Shown: positions 20,195 through 29,455, numbered from the stretch's first letter. The stretch: DNA of 64,000 nt from Marinobacterium stanieri (GCF_900155945.1 NZ_FTMN01000009.1:154347-218346); one strand, 5' to 3'. Notes: generated by a model not told the origin, from the sequence alone. Numbers and translations are program-made.

Positions 20195-20708
20195 ACTGAG
20201 GCTTGAGCGCGACTCTTTCCAGCAGGAAGGGGACGAGCGGCAGCTGATACTCCTGTGCCAGATCGGTGTAAATGGAATAGAACCTTTGCGTATATTGCGG
20301 TCCATAGTTGGGTGGGATTCGTATACCGACCAGCATGACCTCTGCACCTGACTGGCGGCTCAATTCCACCAGCTGACGCAGGTTCTGCTCCATAACGCTC
20401 AAGGGCGTTCCGCGCAGACCGTCGTTGGCCCCCAGCTCCAGCACCACCAGATCAGGCTGGTAGTCAGAGAGCAGCCGTGGCAGGCGCTGCAGGCCTCCGC
20501 TGCTGGTTTCACCACTGATGCTGGCGTTGATAACACGGTTTGCCCACTCACGCTGTTTGAGCTCCTGCTCCAGCAGATGAACCCAGCCCTGCTCGGCCGG
20601 GATTCCGTAGGCGGCCGACAGACTGTCCCCCAATACCAGCAGGGTTTTCGCCTGCAGGGGAGACACCCACATCAGCAACATGAACAGAATGGAAATCAGG
20701 GATCGCAT
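20091..20708 (-). CDS. tesA: Periplasmic esterase/lysophospholipase TesA
   Basis: A 205-residue GDSL hydrolase (thioesterase I, lysophospholipase L1). It starts with a signal peptide (about 1-20, ending LQAKT). Block I is GDSLSAAYG with the catalytic serine, block III is ELGANDGLRG, and the Asp-x-x-His pair is in DGLHPTAAA near the end. ATG 20708 has GAGG upstream. Two odd overlaps are visible: its 3' end overlaps the histidine kinase by 104 bp, and its start codon overlaps that of ybbA on the other strand by 2 bp. Confidence 0.94.
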   Translation of the reverse strand: MRSLISILFMLLMWVSPLQAKTLLVLGDSLSAAYGIPAEQGWVHLLEQELKQREWANRVINASISGETSSGGLQRLPRLLSDYQPDLVVLELGANDGLRGTPLSVMEQNLRQLVELSRQSGAEVMLVGIRIPPNYGPQYTQRFYSIYTDLAQEYQLPLVPFLLERVALKPQFMQADGLHPTAAAQPILLQTVWPHLAPLLQPEES

Positions 20709-21402
20709 GTCACACCTCAACCAGGAAAAGCCGCTTATTGAGGCCCAAGATGTCGCAAAAAGTTTCAGGACACAAGCCGGATCAGTGCAGCTGTTCCAGG
20801 ATTTGGTGCTGGAAATTCAACGGGGCGAGAGTCTGGCTATCATCGGCCGCTCCGGCGCCGGCAAATCCACTCTGTTAAGTCTGCTGGCCGGGCTGGACAC
20901 ACCCACCGAGGGCCGCATTCTGTTCGACGGCCAGCCGCTGGATACGCTGGACGATGCCGCCCGCGCCCAGCTGCGCCTGCAGCAGATCAGTTTTATTTTC
21001 CAGTCCTTTCACCTGCTGCCCGAGCTGGATGCACTGGACAACGTACGCCTGCCACTTGAGATCCAGGGCCGCGCCGATGCCGACGCCCAGGCGCGCCATT
21101 GGCTGGAACAGGTTGGCCTGGGCGCACGCCTGGATCACTACCCGGCGCAACTGTCCGGCGGTGAACAACAGCGTGTCGCCATCGCCCGCGCCTTTGCCAC
21201 CGAGCCCAAGATACTGTTCGCCGATGAGCCCACCGGCAATCTGGATGACGACACCGGACATCAAATCATCGAACAGCTGTTCCGCCTCAACGCGGATGTG
21301 GGCACAACCCTGGTACTGATTACCCATGACACCGACCTGGCGGCCCGCTGCCAGCGCCGGCTACACCTGCACAACGGGCGCCTGGAGGAGGTCAGCGCAT
21401 GA
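20707..21402 (+). CDS. ybbA: ABC transporter ATP-binding protein YbbA
   Basis: A 231-residue LolD/MacB-type ATPase. Walker A GRSGAGKS is at residues 47-54, the signature [10 protein letters not shown] at 149-158 and Walker B LFADEP with NLD just after. It is paired with the large permease YbbP (4-bp overlap), a pair that is divergent from tesA in E. coli as well. The start ATG 20707 shares bases with the tesA start. The function of the YbbAP exporter is not firmly established; a role in lipid or hydrophobic compound export near TesA is an inference. Confidence 0.93.
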   Translation: MSHLNQEKPLIEAQDVAKSFRTQAGSVQLFQDLVLEIQRGESLAIIGRSGAGKSTLLSLLAGLDTPTEGRILFDGQPLDTLDDAARAQLRLQQISFIFQSFHLLPELDALDNVRLPLEIQGRADADAQARHWLEQVGLGARLDHYPAQLSGGEQQRVAIARAFATEPKILFADEPTGNLDDDTGHQIIEQLFRLNADVGTTLVLITHDTDLAARCQRRLHLHNGRLEEVSA

Positions 21403-23861
21403 GTCTGTTGACCCGCCTGGCAGGACGCCAGCTCCTGTCACAGCTGCGCACCACCGAATGGCGTGCACTGCTGCTGGCCAGCTGGATTGCCATTGCCCTG
21501 ACAACCTTATTGGCGGTACTTGGCGACCGCCTGGAGCGCGGCCTGCTGCGTGAGAGCGCCGCCCTTTTGGGGGCTGACCTGGTCTTGAGCAGCAGCCGGC
21601 CCATCGCGCCCGACCGTCTGCAGGGTCTGCCGCTGGATAGGCTGGAGCAAACCCAGGTCATTCAGTTCCCCAGCATGGTGGGACAGGGCGACAACCTGAT
21701 GCTGGTGTCTGTCCGCGCCCTGCAGGCCCCCTACCCGCTGCGCGGTGAGCTGACAACCGCTCCCGCCGGCTCCGGCATTCCGGCACCGGGTGAAGTCTGG
21801 GCCGAGGCACGCGTACTGACCCAGCTGGAGATGAGCCTGGGCGATACGCTGGAATTTGGCTATCAGCCCCTGAATCTGAGCCGTGAGTTGCTCGGTTCAC
21901 CCGACCGCGGCACCGGCTTCCGCAGCTTCAGTCCCCATATTCTGGTCAATGCTGAGGACCTTGAAGCCAGTGGCGTGCTGGCTCCGGGCAGCCGCGCCAA
22001 CTACCGTATTCTCTTTGCCGGTCCCGCCGAAGCGATAAGCGCACTGAATACCGCCCTGCAGCCGACACTGGCGGATTACGAACGCGTGCATGCCCTGAGC
22101 AAGGACCAACCGCTCACCGGCAACGCACTGGGCAACGCCCTCAGCTACCTCAAGCTCAGTGCGTTGATTGCATTGCTGCTGTCAGCACTGACCATTGTGC
22201 TGGCCCTGCGCCGTTTCAGTCTGGGCCAACATACGCGCAGCGCCCTTCTGTTAAACCTGGGCCTGCGACCAGGCCAGTTGATTCGAGTGTATTTGTACCA
22301 GCTGCTGCTGGCCTGGTTGCTCACCGCAACGGCCGGCGTACTCACCGGTTTTGTGCTGGAGCTGGCGGTTTATCAATGGCTGGCCGAACTGCTGCCGCAA
22401 GCTCTGCCGGCGGCGCACTGGTTGCGCTGGTTCAGTGGCGCAGCCCTGGGTCTGGCTCTGCTGGTCCTGCTGGGGCTACCGCCGATTCTGCAGCTGGCCC
22501 GTATTCCGGTCGCCCATCTGCTGCGCGGTGATGCCCCGCCGCGTGATCGCACCGCGCTGATATTGCAGGCCACTTCGCTGCTGCTACTGGCGGCCACGCT
22601 GCTGGCCTTTCTGGAAGCGCCGCTGGCGGCACTGGGTCTGTTGCTGTTCCTGCTGCTGGGCGGTGCCCTGTTCGGCTGGGTGGCCCAGGCCGGATTACAG
22701 CTCTGCGCCCGTCCGCTGGCCAAACGCCTGCTGCTGGGGCGCCTCCTGTTGATGCGCCTGCGCCAGCAACGCCAATGGCACCGCCTGCAGGCGGCGGTCG
22801 TGGTGATGCTGCTGACCCTGCTCAGTGTGGTCTGGATCAGCCGCTCCGATCTGATCGAGCAGTGGCAGGCACAGTTCCCGCAGGACACGCCCAACTACTT
22901 CCTGATCAACATTCAGCCCTGGCAGAAAGAGGGTGTGGACGAGTTCTTTGCCGGACGTCAGCTGGAAACCGAGTTGTACCCGATGATTCGTGGTCGCCTG
23001 ACCGAGCTGAACGCCGAGCCGATCAAGCCACAGCTCACCCCTGAGCAACAGGACCACAACACTCTCAGACGCGAGCTCAACCTGAGCTGGATGGCTGAAC
23101 GCCCTGAGCATAACCCGCTGGTCGCCGGCGAGTGGTGGCAGCCGGGTGACACCGGTGCCATTTCCATCGAGCAGGAGATGGCGCAGGAGCTGGGTCTGGA
23201 ACTGGGCGATACGCTGGGGTTCGATGTCGGCGGCGTGCGGGTTGAAGGCGAGATTCGCAACATCCGCGAAGTGGTCTGGACCTCGTTCCGTCCCAACTTC
23301 TACATCATCTTCAACCCGGAAGCGCTGCAAAATGCACCGGCTACCTGGATTACCAGTTTCCACCTGGAGCCGGAACAGCGTGCGGTCAGTCGTGAACTGC
23401 TGCAACAGTTTCCCTCTCTGACTCTGATCGACATTGACCAGGTGCTGAACCAGCTGGCCGGCTGGCTGCAACGTCTGGGCGACAGTTCGGCGCTGATCCT
23501 GGCCTTGAGTCTGGGCTGCGGTCTAATGCTGCTGGGGGTTACCCTGCTACAGGCACTGGAACAGCGACGTTTTGAAAGCGCGCTGCTGCAGACACTGGGG
23601 GTCACGGCCGATCAGGCGCGACGGCTGGATTTGCTGGAGTTCCTGTTGATCGGCCTGGTCTGCGGCGTGCTGGCCAGTGCCGGTGCTGAAGCCGTGCTGG
23701 CAATGCTGCACCAGTGGCTGCTGCAGATACCGCCTCGCCTGCATCTGGGGCTCTGGCTCAGCTTGCCGCCGCTGGCTGCACTGATCTTCCTGCTGATTGG
23801 CTGGATGATCCGTCGACCGCTGAAACTGGAGCATTGCTACCGTCTGTTGCGCGCAGGCTGA
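21399..23861 (+). CDS. ybbP: ABC transporter permease YbbP (MacB/LolCE-like)
   Basis: An 820-residue permease built from two FtsX-type halves. Hydrophobic helices lie near 20-40, then a periplasmic domain, helices around 250-280, 300-325, 340-365 and 385-430, a second periplasmic domain (about 480-690), and the last helices near 690-715, 740-765 and 780-805. It starts 4 bp inside ybbA. Ten-helix permeases of this type work as homodimers or single chains moving lipophilic substrates out of the inner membrane. Confidence 0.92.
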   Translation: MSLLTRLAGRQLLSQLRTTEWRALLLASWIAIALTTLLAVLGDRLERGLLRESAALLGADLVLSSSRPIAPDRLQGLPLDRLEQTQVIQFPSMVGQGDNLMLVSVRALQAPYPLRGELTTAPAGSGIPAPGEVWAEARVLTQLEMSLGDTLEFGYQPLNLSRELLGSPDRGTGFRSFSPHILVNAEDLEASGVLAPGSRANYRILFAGPAEAISALNTALQPTLADYERVHALSKDQPLTGNALGNALSYLKLSALIALLLSALTIVLALRRFSLGQHTRSALLLNLGLRPGQLIRVYLYQLLLAWLLTATAGVLTGFVLELAVYQWLAELLPQALPAAHWLRWFSGAALGLALLVLLGLPPILQLARIPVAHLLRGDAPPRDRTALILQATSLLLLAATLLAFLEAPLAALGLLLFLLLGGALFGWVAQAGLQLCARPLAKRLLLGRLLLMRLRQQRQWHRLQAAVVVMLLTLLSVVWISRSDLIEQWQAQFPQDTPNYFLINIQPWQKEGVDEFFAGRQLETELYPMIRGRLTELNAEPIKPQLTPEQQDHNTLRRELNLSWMAERPEHNPLVAGEWWQPGDTGAISIEQEMAQELGLELGDTLGFDVGGVRVEGEIRNIREVVWTSFRPNFYIIFNPEALQNAPATWITSFHLEPEQRAVSRELLQQFPSLTLIDIDQVLNQLAGWLQRLGDSSALILALSLGCGLMLLGVTLLQALEQRRFESALLQTLGVTADQARRLDLLEFLLIGLVCGVLASAGAEAVLAMLHQWLLQIPPRLHLGLWLSLPPLAALIFLLIGWMIRRPLKLEHCYRLLRAG

Positions 23862-23937
23862 AAGCACTTGGGAGTTAATCCTTTCTCCCTACAAAAACAA
23901 TGCCAATACCTGGCTATAAAAGCGCCAGCGTATTGGC

Positions 23938-23965
23938 TATAATCGCCGACCTTGATTTTGATCAA
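23938..23965 (+). promoter_or_regulatory. Perfect -10 hexamer followed by a perfect FNR/Anr-type palindrome
   Basis: TATAAT lies at 23938-23943. Nine bases on, at 23952-23965, is TTGATTTTGATCAA, which matches the FNR/Anr consensus TTGAT-N4-ATCAA at every fixed base. The site is 30 bp before the ATG of a small membrane protein. It sits just downstream of the likely transcript start (about 23950), a position that fits repression better than class II activation. Confidence 0.6.
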
Positions 23966-23994
23966 CAATTAAACATTTCAAGTGAGGGTAGACG

Positions 23995-24120
23995 ATGGCT
24001 GACCACGACGAAAACTTCCGCGATCCTGCAGGCTACGGCTGGATTTTCATCAATATCCTGGCGCTGCTGTGGATCACCATGCCGGTCAGCATCGCTCTGA
24101 CCAAAGTGGTGCAGTGGTAA
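23995..24120 (+). CDS. 41-residue single-pass membrane microprotein
   Basis: ATG 23995 is preceded by GTGAGGGTAGACG, a good ribosome site, and the frame ends with TAA at 24118-24120. The protein has an acidic, charged head (MADHDENFRDPAGYG) and one hydrophobic helix of about 20 residues, then a short KVVQW end. Charge distribution fits one transmembrane helix. I do not recognise the family. An FNR-type site just upstream suggests a link to oxygen, so a small subunit of a respiratory complex is conceivable, but there is no homology evidence in the sequence alone. Confidence 0.6.
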   Translation: MADHDENFRDPAGYGWIFINILALLWITMPVSIALTKVVQW

Positions 24121-24364
24121 ACACACCACTGGCGGGCTGTTGTCACGTCGCTCCTCAAGACAGCTGAACTGACACGCCGCACAGGCCTTAGCGTACTTAC
24201 ATGGCTCTGCCTGCAACGCCGAGGCCTGACACCCTCCTCCGCGACACTCTCCCAGGCCCGGACCGGGCTAAGCAAAATAAAGACGTTCTGATGCTATCCA
24301 TTTCGGTGCCAAACCGGGAGGAGACAGGGGGGACATTCGGGCCGAATACGCGCAATACAAAGCC
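24121..24364. other. Intergenic stretch without a credible gene
   Basis: Nothing coding with a ribosome site is seen. There is a perfect GC palindrome GCCCGG-A-CCGGGC (24256-24268) and a 13-base palindrome ATTCGG-G-CCGAAT (24335-24347), neither followed by a T run on the plus strand. The first may help end the microprotein transcript. Confidence 0.4.
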
Positions 24365-24398
24365 CGAAAAAAGATACCCCCGCCGCGGATACGGCGGA
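24365..24398 (-). terminator. Predicted terminator of rpiA
   Basis: On the minus strand, CCGCCG and CGGCGG pair around a six-base loop. The T run follows after a short gap (GGGTATCTTTTTT), about 20 bp after the rpiA stop. Confidence 0.55.
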
Positions 24399-24416
24399 GG
24401 CTGAGAGTCAAACGCT

Positions 24417-25091
24417 TCAGGCGTGACGGATGGTTTCCACTCCGTCGGGCGTGCCCATCAGGATAATGTCGGCGCCACGTCGAGCGAACAGGCCGTTGGT
24501 GACCACACCCACCATATTGTTGATCTGGGCTTCCAGCGCCTTGGGATCCAGCACTTCCAGATCGTGCAGGTCGAGAATAATGTTGCCGTTATCGGTGACA
24601 AAGCCCTCACGGTACTGCGGCTGACCACCCAGCGCCGCCAGCTGACGCCCCACATAGGAACGCGCCATCGGAATCACTTCCACCGGCAGCGGGAACGCGC
24701 CCAGCAGATCCACCTGCTTGCTCTGATCGACGATACAGACAAACTCCTTGGCCACGGCTGCTACGATCTTTTCACGGGTCAGCGCTCCGCCGCCGCCCTT
24801 CACCAGATTCAGGTGCGGGTCGAACTCGTCAGCGCCATCGATGTAAAACTCCATCTGGCTGACCGAGTTCAGATCCAGTACCTCGATACCATGACCGCGC
24901 AGACGCTCGGCTGTGGCTTCAGAGCTGGCTACAGCACCGGCAAAGCGGTGTTTGATCTTGGCCAGTGCATCGATAAAACAGTTCGCGGTCGAGCCGGTGC
25001 CCACACCGATGATGCTGTCATCTTCGAGGCGGCCCTGAATGTGATCGACGGCAGCCTGTGCGACCGCCTGTTTCATCTCGTCTTGTGTCAT
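24417..25091 (-). CDS. rpiA: Ribose-5-phosphate isomerase A
   Basis: Interconverts ribose 5-phosphate and ribulose 5-phosphate in the pentose phosphate pathway. It has 224 residues, the normal size. Conserved regions include GVGTGSTAN (near 30), the catalytic-site DGADEFD (near 85) and [13 protein letters not shown] with the catalytic glutamate. ATG 25091 gives the conserved [11 protein letters not shown]; the open frame to 25193 is only an extension. It is divergent from ilvA. A TATAAT at 25126-25131 on the minus strand is a likely -10. Confidence 0.96.
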   Translation of the reverse strand: MTQDEMKQAVAQAAVDHIQGRLEDDSIIGVGTGSTANCFIDALAKIKHRFAGAVASSEATAERLRGHGIEVLDLNSVSQMEFYIDGADEFDPHLNLVKGGGGALTREKIVAAVAKEFVCIVDQSKQVDLLGAFPLPVEVIPMARSYVGRQLAALGGQPQYREGFVTDNGNIILDLHDLEVLDPKALEAQINNMVGVVTNGLFARRGADIILMGTPDGVETIRHA

Positions 25092-25246
25092 GGTTGTGCC
25101 CGTTGCTGATTCAAACTGAACAGCAATTATACGCAACCCGCCGTTGCCCTTGTAGACGCTGGCACATGTAGCCGATACCATTTGGCGAAACATTGCTCAC
25201 ACCGGCCCTGTTGCAGCGGCCCTACCGAGATACAGATACCTGTCCT

Positions 25247-26764
25247 ATGCCACATCGATATATCAAGAAGATCCTCGAAGCACGGGTCTATGACGCCGCT
25301 GTTGAAACACCGCTGGACGAGGCCCGCGGCCTGACCGAACGCCTGGGCAACCGGGTGCTGCTGAAACGTGAAGATGAGCAGCCGGTGTACTCATTCAAGG
25401 TGCGTGGCGCCTACAACAAGATTTCGCAGCTGTCCGAAGAAGAAAAGGCCCGTGGCGTCATTACCGCCTCCGCCGGCAACCACGCCCAGGGTGTCGCCCT
25501 GTCGGCCCGTCTGCTGGGCATCAAGGCCACCATCGTGATGCCGAAAACCACCCCGGACGTAAAGGTGAATAACGTCAAGCGCCTGGGTGGCAAGGCCGTA
25601 CTGGTGGGGGATGCCTTTGATGATGCCCGCCGCCACTCCGAGAAGCTGATGGAAGAAAAGGGGATGGTCTACGTACACCCCTATGACGATCCGGACGTGA
25701 TTGCCGGCCAGGGCACCATCGCCATGGAAATCCTGCGCCAGGAAAGCGGCCATATCGATGCCATCTTCGTCCCTGTGGGCGGTGGCGGCCTGATTGCCGG
25801 CGTCGCGGCCTACGTGAAGTACCTGCGTCCGGAAACCAAGGTGATCGGCGTGGAATATGCCGACTCCGCCTGCCTGGCGCTGGCCATGCAGGAAGGCCAT
25901 CGTGCCGTGCTGGATCAGGTGGGCCTGTTTGCCGATGGCGTTGCCGTCGCCCAGATCGGCGAAAATACCTGGGAAGTGTGCAAGGACTTCGTCGACGAGG
26001 TGGTCACCGTCTCCACCGACGAAATCTGTGCCGCCATCAAGGATATCTTCGATGATACCCGCTCGGTCACGGAGCCGGCCGGTGCGCTGGGTGTGGCCGG
26101 TCTGAAGAAATATGTCGCCCGCGAAGGCATCAGCGACCAGACCCTGATCGCCATCAATTCCGGTGCCAACGTCAACTTCGACCGCCTGCGCCATATTGCC
26201 GAGCGTTCCGAGCTGGGCGAGCAGCGCGAAGCAATTATCGCCGCCAAGATCCCGGAAAAACCGGGCAGCTTCAAACAGTTCTGCAAGGTACTGGGCAAGC
26301 GCAACATCACCGAATTCAACTACCGCTACAGCGATGACGACCAGGCGATCGTCTTTGCCGGCATTCAGATCCGTCCCAACAATGATGGCCGTGAAGAACT
26401 GCTGGGCGAGCTGCACGAGCATCTGGATGAAGTGGTCGATCTGACCGATGACGAAACCGCCAAGCTGCACGTGCGCTACATGGTCGGTGGCCATGCTCCG
26501 ACCAGCGTGGATAACGAAGTCGTGTACCGCTTTGAATTCCCGGAACGTCCGGGCGCGCTGATGAAATTCCTCAGCAAACTGGGCGGGCGCTGGAACATTT
26601 CCATGTTCCATTATCGTAACCACGGCGCCGCCTACGGGCGTGTACTGGTGGGCATGCAAGTGCCAGATGCGGAGCGCGACCAGGTCGTCGCCTTCCTGGA
26701 AGAGATCGGGTACACCTACTACGACGAAACCGGCAACAGCGCCTACAAGCTGTTCCTCGGCTGA
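25247..26764 (+). CDS. ilvA: Threonine ammonia-lyase, biosynthetic
   Basis: Deaminates threonine to 2-oxobutanoate, the first step of isoleucine synthesis. It has 505 residues. The PLP lysine is Lys51 in SFKVRGAYN, the phosphate-binding VGGGGLIAG lies near residue 180, and the C-terminal third (about 325-500) holds two ACT-like regulatory domains that bind isoleucine and valine. ATG 25247 matches the conserved family start; a longer TTG start at 25193 is unlikely. The upstream region shows no leader peptide or attenuator. Confidence 0.96.
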   Translation: MPHRYIKKILEARVYDAAVETPLDEARGLTERLGNRVLLKREDEQPVYSFKVRGAYNKISQLSEEEKARGVITASAGNHAQGVALSARLLGIKATIVMPKTTPDVKVNNVKRLGGKAVLVGDAFDDARRHSEKLMEEKGMVYVHPYDDPDVIAGQGTIAMEILRQESGHIDAIFVPVGGGGLIAGVAAYVKYLRPETKVIGVEYADSACLALAMQEGHRAVLDQVGLFADGVAVAQIGENTWEVCKDFVDEVVTVSTDEICAAIKDIFDDTRSVTEPAGALGVAGLKKYVAREGISDQTLIAINSGANVNFDRLRHIAERSELGEQREAIIAAKIPEKPGSFKQFCKVLGKRNITEFNYRYSDDDQAIVFAGIQIRPNNDGREELLGELHEHLDEVVDLTDDETAKLHVRYMVGGHAPTSVDNEVVYRFEFPERPGALMKFLSKLGGRWNISMFHYRNHGAAYGRVLVGMQVPDAERDQVVAFLEEIGYTYYDETGNSAYKLFLG

Positions 26765-26770
26765 CCGCGA

Positions 26771-26797
26771 GCCCCGTCACTCACACTGTGGCGGGGC
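26771..26797. terminator. Possible terminator hairpin between ilvA and the convergent membrane protein gene
   Basis: GCCCCG-T-CAC and GTG-G-CGGGGC pair over a seven-base loop in the short convergent gap. There is no T run, so it may act only as an mRNA end-protecting structure. Confidence 0.35.
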
Positions 26798-26817
26798 GCA
26801 AACGCCGGCTGCGTTGC

Positions 26818-27330
26818 TCAGCGCGGCTGGTCCGGGGTTTCCGGTGAATACTCGAACTCCTGTCGGGTCAGTGCCTGCAGGGTAAACAGCGCCAGCGAGA
26901 TAATCCCCCAGCTCAACCCCAGCACCACACCGGCATCGATGATGCCACGCCAGGGCTGTTCCAGCATCCGTACCAGCAGAATCAGGCCGATAATGCCGCC
27001 GGTCAGGCAGTAAGTGACAATCTTGCGCCGTTTCTGTGCATGGAAAAAACCCATGCAGAATACCGGTGCCAGCACCGCTCGCAGCGGCGTCACATTCTGT
27101 TTCAGATAGCGAATCCGCGCAGCCACACGGGGCGAGAAATTCTGCTGAAAGCCTCGATACCCTTCGGCAAAGCCCATAAAGGCCAGACACAGCGCCAGCG
27201 CCAGCCAGTGATACCACTCAAAATTGCCCAACGGCATCTCCAGCGCCATGCCGCCCAAGCGATAGATCGCGCTGGAAAACAGCAGGCAGATGCCGGTGAA
27301 GCCCCAGAGTGCTGCAATTACTCCGAGCAT
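26818..27330 (-). CDS. Conserved membrane protein of unknown function
   Basis: A 170-residue protein with about five hydrophobic segments (near 4-23, 40-58, 83-98, 104-122 and 129-151), joined by short basic loops, and a Pro/Glu-rich cytoplasmic tail. ATG 27330 is preceded by GAGAG. It lies alone, convergent with ilvA. I do not recognise a named family and assign no function. Confidence 0.7.
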   Translation of the reverse strand: MLGVIAALWGFTGICLLFSSAIYRLGGMALEMPLGNFEWYHWLALALCLAFMGFAEGYRGFQQNFSPRVAARIRYLKQNVTPLRAVLAPVFCMGFFHAQKRRKIVTYCLTGGIIGLILLVRMLEQPWRGIIDAGVVLGLSWGIISLALFTLQALTRQEFEYSPETPDQPR

Positions 27331-27390
27331 AAAGACTCTCTGTCGGATGAACGAAAACGCGCATTATAGCGCCAACCGCCACACATAAAA

Positions 27391-27416
27391 AAACCGCTGC
27401 CCGAAGGCAGCGGTTT
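27391..27416 (-). terminator. Intrinsic terminator of the dctPQM operon
   Basis: An 11-bp perfect stem AAACCGCTGCC / GGCAGCGGTTT with loop CGAA; read on the minus strand it ends in seven T residues. It lies 48 bp after the dctM stop. Confidence 0.88.
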
Positions 27417-27464
27417 CACCTCTGTCAGCATCCTGCTGACGAAGGTCGGATCTCCTGTGGTGGA

Positions 27465-28862
27465 TCAGTAACCTTTCAGCTGATCGATATACTCCGGCAG
27501 GAACAACGATATCTGCGGTATATAGGTGATCAGTATCAGGAAGAACAGCAGCAGGCCCAGCCAGGGCAGACAGGCCTTGATTACCCAGATCATGTTGCGC
27601 CCGGTTATGCCGGCGGTCACGAACAGGTTAAGCCCCACTGGCGGTGTCAGCATGCCGATCTCCATGTTCACCACCATGATGATACCCAGGTGGATCGGGT
27701 CGATACCCAGCTGCATGGCGATCGGGAACAGGATCGGCGCCATGATCAGCAGGATCGCCGACGGCTCCATGAAGTTACCGGCAATCAGCAGCAGAATGTT
27801 AACCACAATCAGGAAGCCCCAGGCCGGCAGGCCCCACTGCATGATCATTTCCGCAATGTTGTGCGGAATACGCTCGGTAGTCAGCACGTGGGCAAACAAC
27901 ATGGCGTTGGCGATGATGAACAGCAGCATCATGGAAACCTTGGAGGCATCCACAAACACCTTGCGCACTTCAGGGTGGGAAATGGAGCGCGGAATCGCCA
28001 TCACCACCTGAAACAGGTTACGCGCCACGGCGCTGCCCATGGCCTCACCTTCATTGCGCCAGGCCACACCTTTCAACGGGCCGATATCACGATAGCCCAT
28101 GACAGCGATCAGGTAGGCATACACGGCCGCAACGGCTGCAGCTTCTGTCGGAGAGGCGATACCACCGTAGATGGAACCCAGTACGATCACGATCAGCATC
28201 AAACCGCCCATGGCGATGCCGCCGGAACGGAACAGCTGCTTGAAGCCCGGGAACGGCTGCGACGGCAGCTTCATGATGCGCGCGGCAATGTAGATCGCCA
28301 CCATCAGCAGCAGACCCATCATCAGGCCCGGAATGAAGCCGGCCATGAACATGCGCGAGGCCGATACTTCGGTTGCGGCAGCATACACCAGCATCACGAT
28401 GGACGGCGGAATCAGAATCCCCAGAGTACCGGCGTTGGCAATAACGCCTGCGGCAAAGGCTTCCGGATAACCGGAGCGCACCATACCCGCGATTACGATG
28501 GTGCCGATGGCCGCAACAGTCGCCGGCGAGGAACCGGACACGGCAGCAAACAGCATACAGGCCATCACTGATGCCATCGCCAGACCGCCACGGACATGGC
28601 CGATGGCATCAATAGCGAAGTTGATCAGGCGCTTGGCCACACCACCGGTGGACAGAAACGCGGATGACAGAATAAAGAAGGGAATCGCCAGCAGGGTGTA
28701 GTGCTCAGAGGTAGCCTCGAACAGCTTCAGCGCCACCGACGCCAGCGAATCGTTGGAAAACAGCAGGATCGTGGTGACACTGGACAGACCCAGTGCAATC
28801 GCGATCGGCATCCCCATCAGCATGCAGCCGAACAGGATGATAAACAGCATGGCAGTGGTCAT
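27465..28862 (-). CDS. dctM: TRAP dicarboxylate transporter, large permease subunit
   Basis: The 12-helix membrane subunit of a tripartite ATP-independent periplasmic transporter, driven by an ion gradient. It has 465 residues, about 40 more than the common DctM size; the extra part is a hydrophilic loop near 258-310. Typical features are the N-terminal re-entrant region (LSTGGVAKRL, AVSGSSPATVAAIG) and [16 protein letters not shown]. It overlaps dctQ by 4 bp. Together with dctB/dctD nearby, uptake of succinate, malate and fumarate is the likely role. Confidence 0.93.
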   Translation of the reverse strand: MTTAMLFIILFGCMLMGMPIAIALGLSSVTTILLFSNDSLASVALKLFEATSEHYTLLAIPFFILSSAFLSTGGVAKRLINFAIDAIGHVRGGLAMASVMACMLFAAVSGSSPATVAAIGTIVIAGMVRSGYPEAFAAGVIANAGTLGILIPPSIVMLVYAAATEVSASRMFMAGFIPGLMMGLLLMVAIYIAARIMKLPSQPFPGFKQLFRSGGIAMGGLMLIVIVLGSIYGGIASPTEAAAVAAVYAYLIAVMGYRDIGPLKGVAWRNEGEAMGSAVARNLFQVVMAIPRSISHPEVRKVFVDASKVSMMLLFIIANAMLFAHVLTTERIPHNIAEMIMQWGLPAWGFLIVVNILLLIAGNFMEPSAILLIMAPILFPIAMQLGIDPIHLGIIMVVNMEIGMLTPPVGLNLFVTAGITGRNMIWVIKACLPWLGLLLFFLILITYIPQISLFLPEYIDQLKGY

Positions 28863-29413
28863 TGGCGTGCCTCCCCGTCATCGCCCTTGAGGTCACGGGC
28901 AATTTCCATACTCTCTTCGGCTTCATCGGCAAAGTGGAAACCGTCCGCTTCACCCTTGAGGACTTTCCAGCCCAGCTGCAAAAAGCGCAGCGCCAGCAGG
29001 CCAAAACCGATCAACAGGATCGTCATCACGGTCCACTTGGGAATGGGCACATCCTCAAGCTCGATACCGATCATTTTCATCTTGGCCAGGTAAATCCAGG
29101 AGCCGTACAGGAAGAGGCCGCAGTAGAACAGACAAAGCGCAACCGCAATCAGAGTCACACCACGGTGTACCCCGGCCGGCAGCATTTTAACGAAGACATC
29201 CACACCTATGTGGGCGCCGACTTTGACACCGTAGGAGGCACCGAACAACACAAACCAGGCTGACAGCAGAAGGGTGACCTCCTGCGCCCAGTGAATGCCG
29301 GCGTTAAAACCGAAGCGCGCGACCACTTCTGCAAATACCAGCAGGGTCATGGACAGCAGCAGCAGCGACAGGATCGCCTCTTCGATGTGCGTTACCAGAT
29401 TACGTACAGACAT
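28859..29413 (-). CDS. dctQ: TRAP dicarboxylate transporter, small permease subunit
   Basis: The four-helix subunit of the TRAP system, 184 residues, with helices near 10-32, 45-66, 83-105 and 130-150 and the family motif HWAQEVTLLLSAWFVLFGASYG around helix 2. The cytoplasmic C-terminus is long and acidic. It lies 92 bp after the end of dctP, with a hairpin in the gap, and overlaps dctM by 4 bp. Confidence 0.92.
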   Translation of the reverse strand: MSVRNLVTHIEEAILSLLLLSMTLLVFAEVVARFGFNAGIHWAQEVTLLLSAWFVLFGASYGVKVGAHIGVDVFVKMLPAGVHRGVTLIAVALCLFYCGLFLYGSWIYLAKMKMIGIELEDVPIPKWTVMTILLIGFGLLALRFLQLGWKVLKGEADGFHFADEAEESMEIARDLKGDDGEARQ

Positions 29414-29433
29414 AGCTTTTTCCCGGTCTCGGA

Positions 29434-29455
29434 CAGCCCTTCGGGCGAAGGGCTG
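29434..29455 (-). promoter_or_regulatory. Intergenic mRNA hairpin between dctP and dctQ
   Basis: A perfect 9-bp stem CAGCCCTTC / GAAGGGCTG with a four-base loop and no T run. In TRAP and ABC operons such hairpins protect the binding-protein mRNA and give it a higher level than the permease message. Confidence 0.55.

Noticed and set aside
23952..23965. Treating the FNR palindrome as a class II activator site of the microprotein
   Set aside because: A centre at -41.5 would place the transcript start near 24000, inside the coding region, with no -10 at the matching place. Repression or another layout fits better.
24201..24404. 67-codon plus-strand frame in the microprotein-rpiA gap
   Set aside because: No ribosome site, basic low-complexity product, and it runs through the rpiA terminator.
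25391..26659. 422-codon minus-strand frame opposite ilvA
   Set aside because: Antisense to a conserved biosynthetic gene; no start signal or recognisable domain.
26771..26797. Strong intrinsic terminator after ilvA
   Set aside because: The hairpin is good but no T run follows on either strand, so it is listed only with low confidence.
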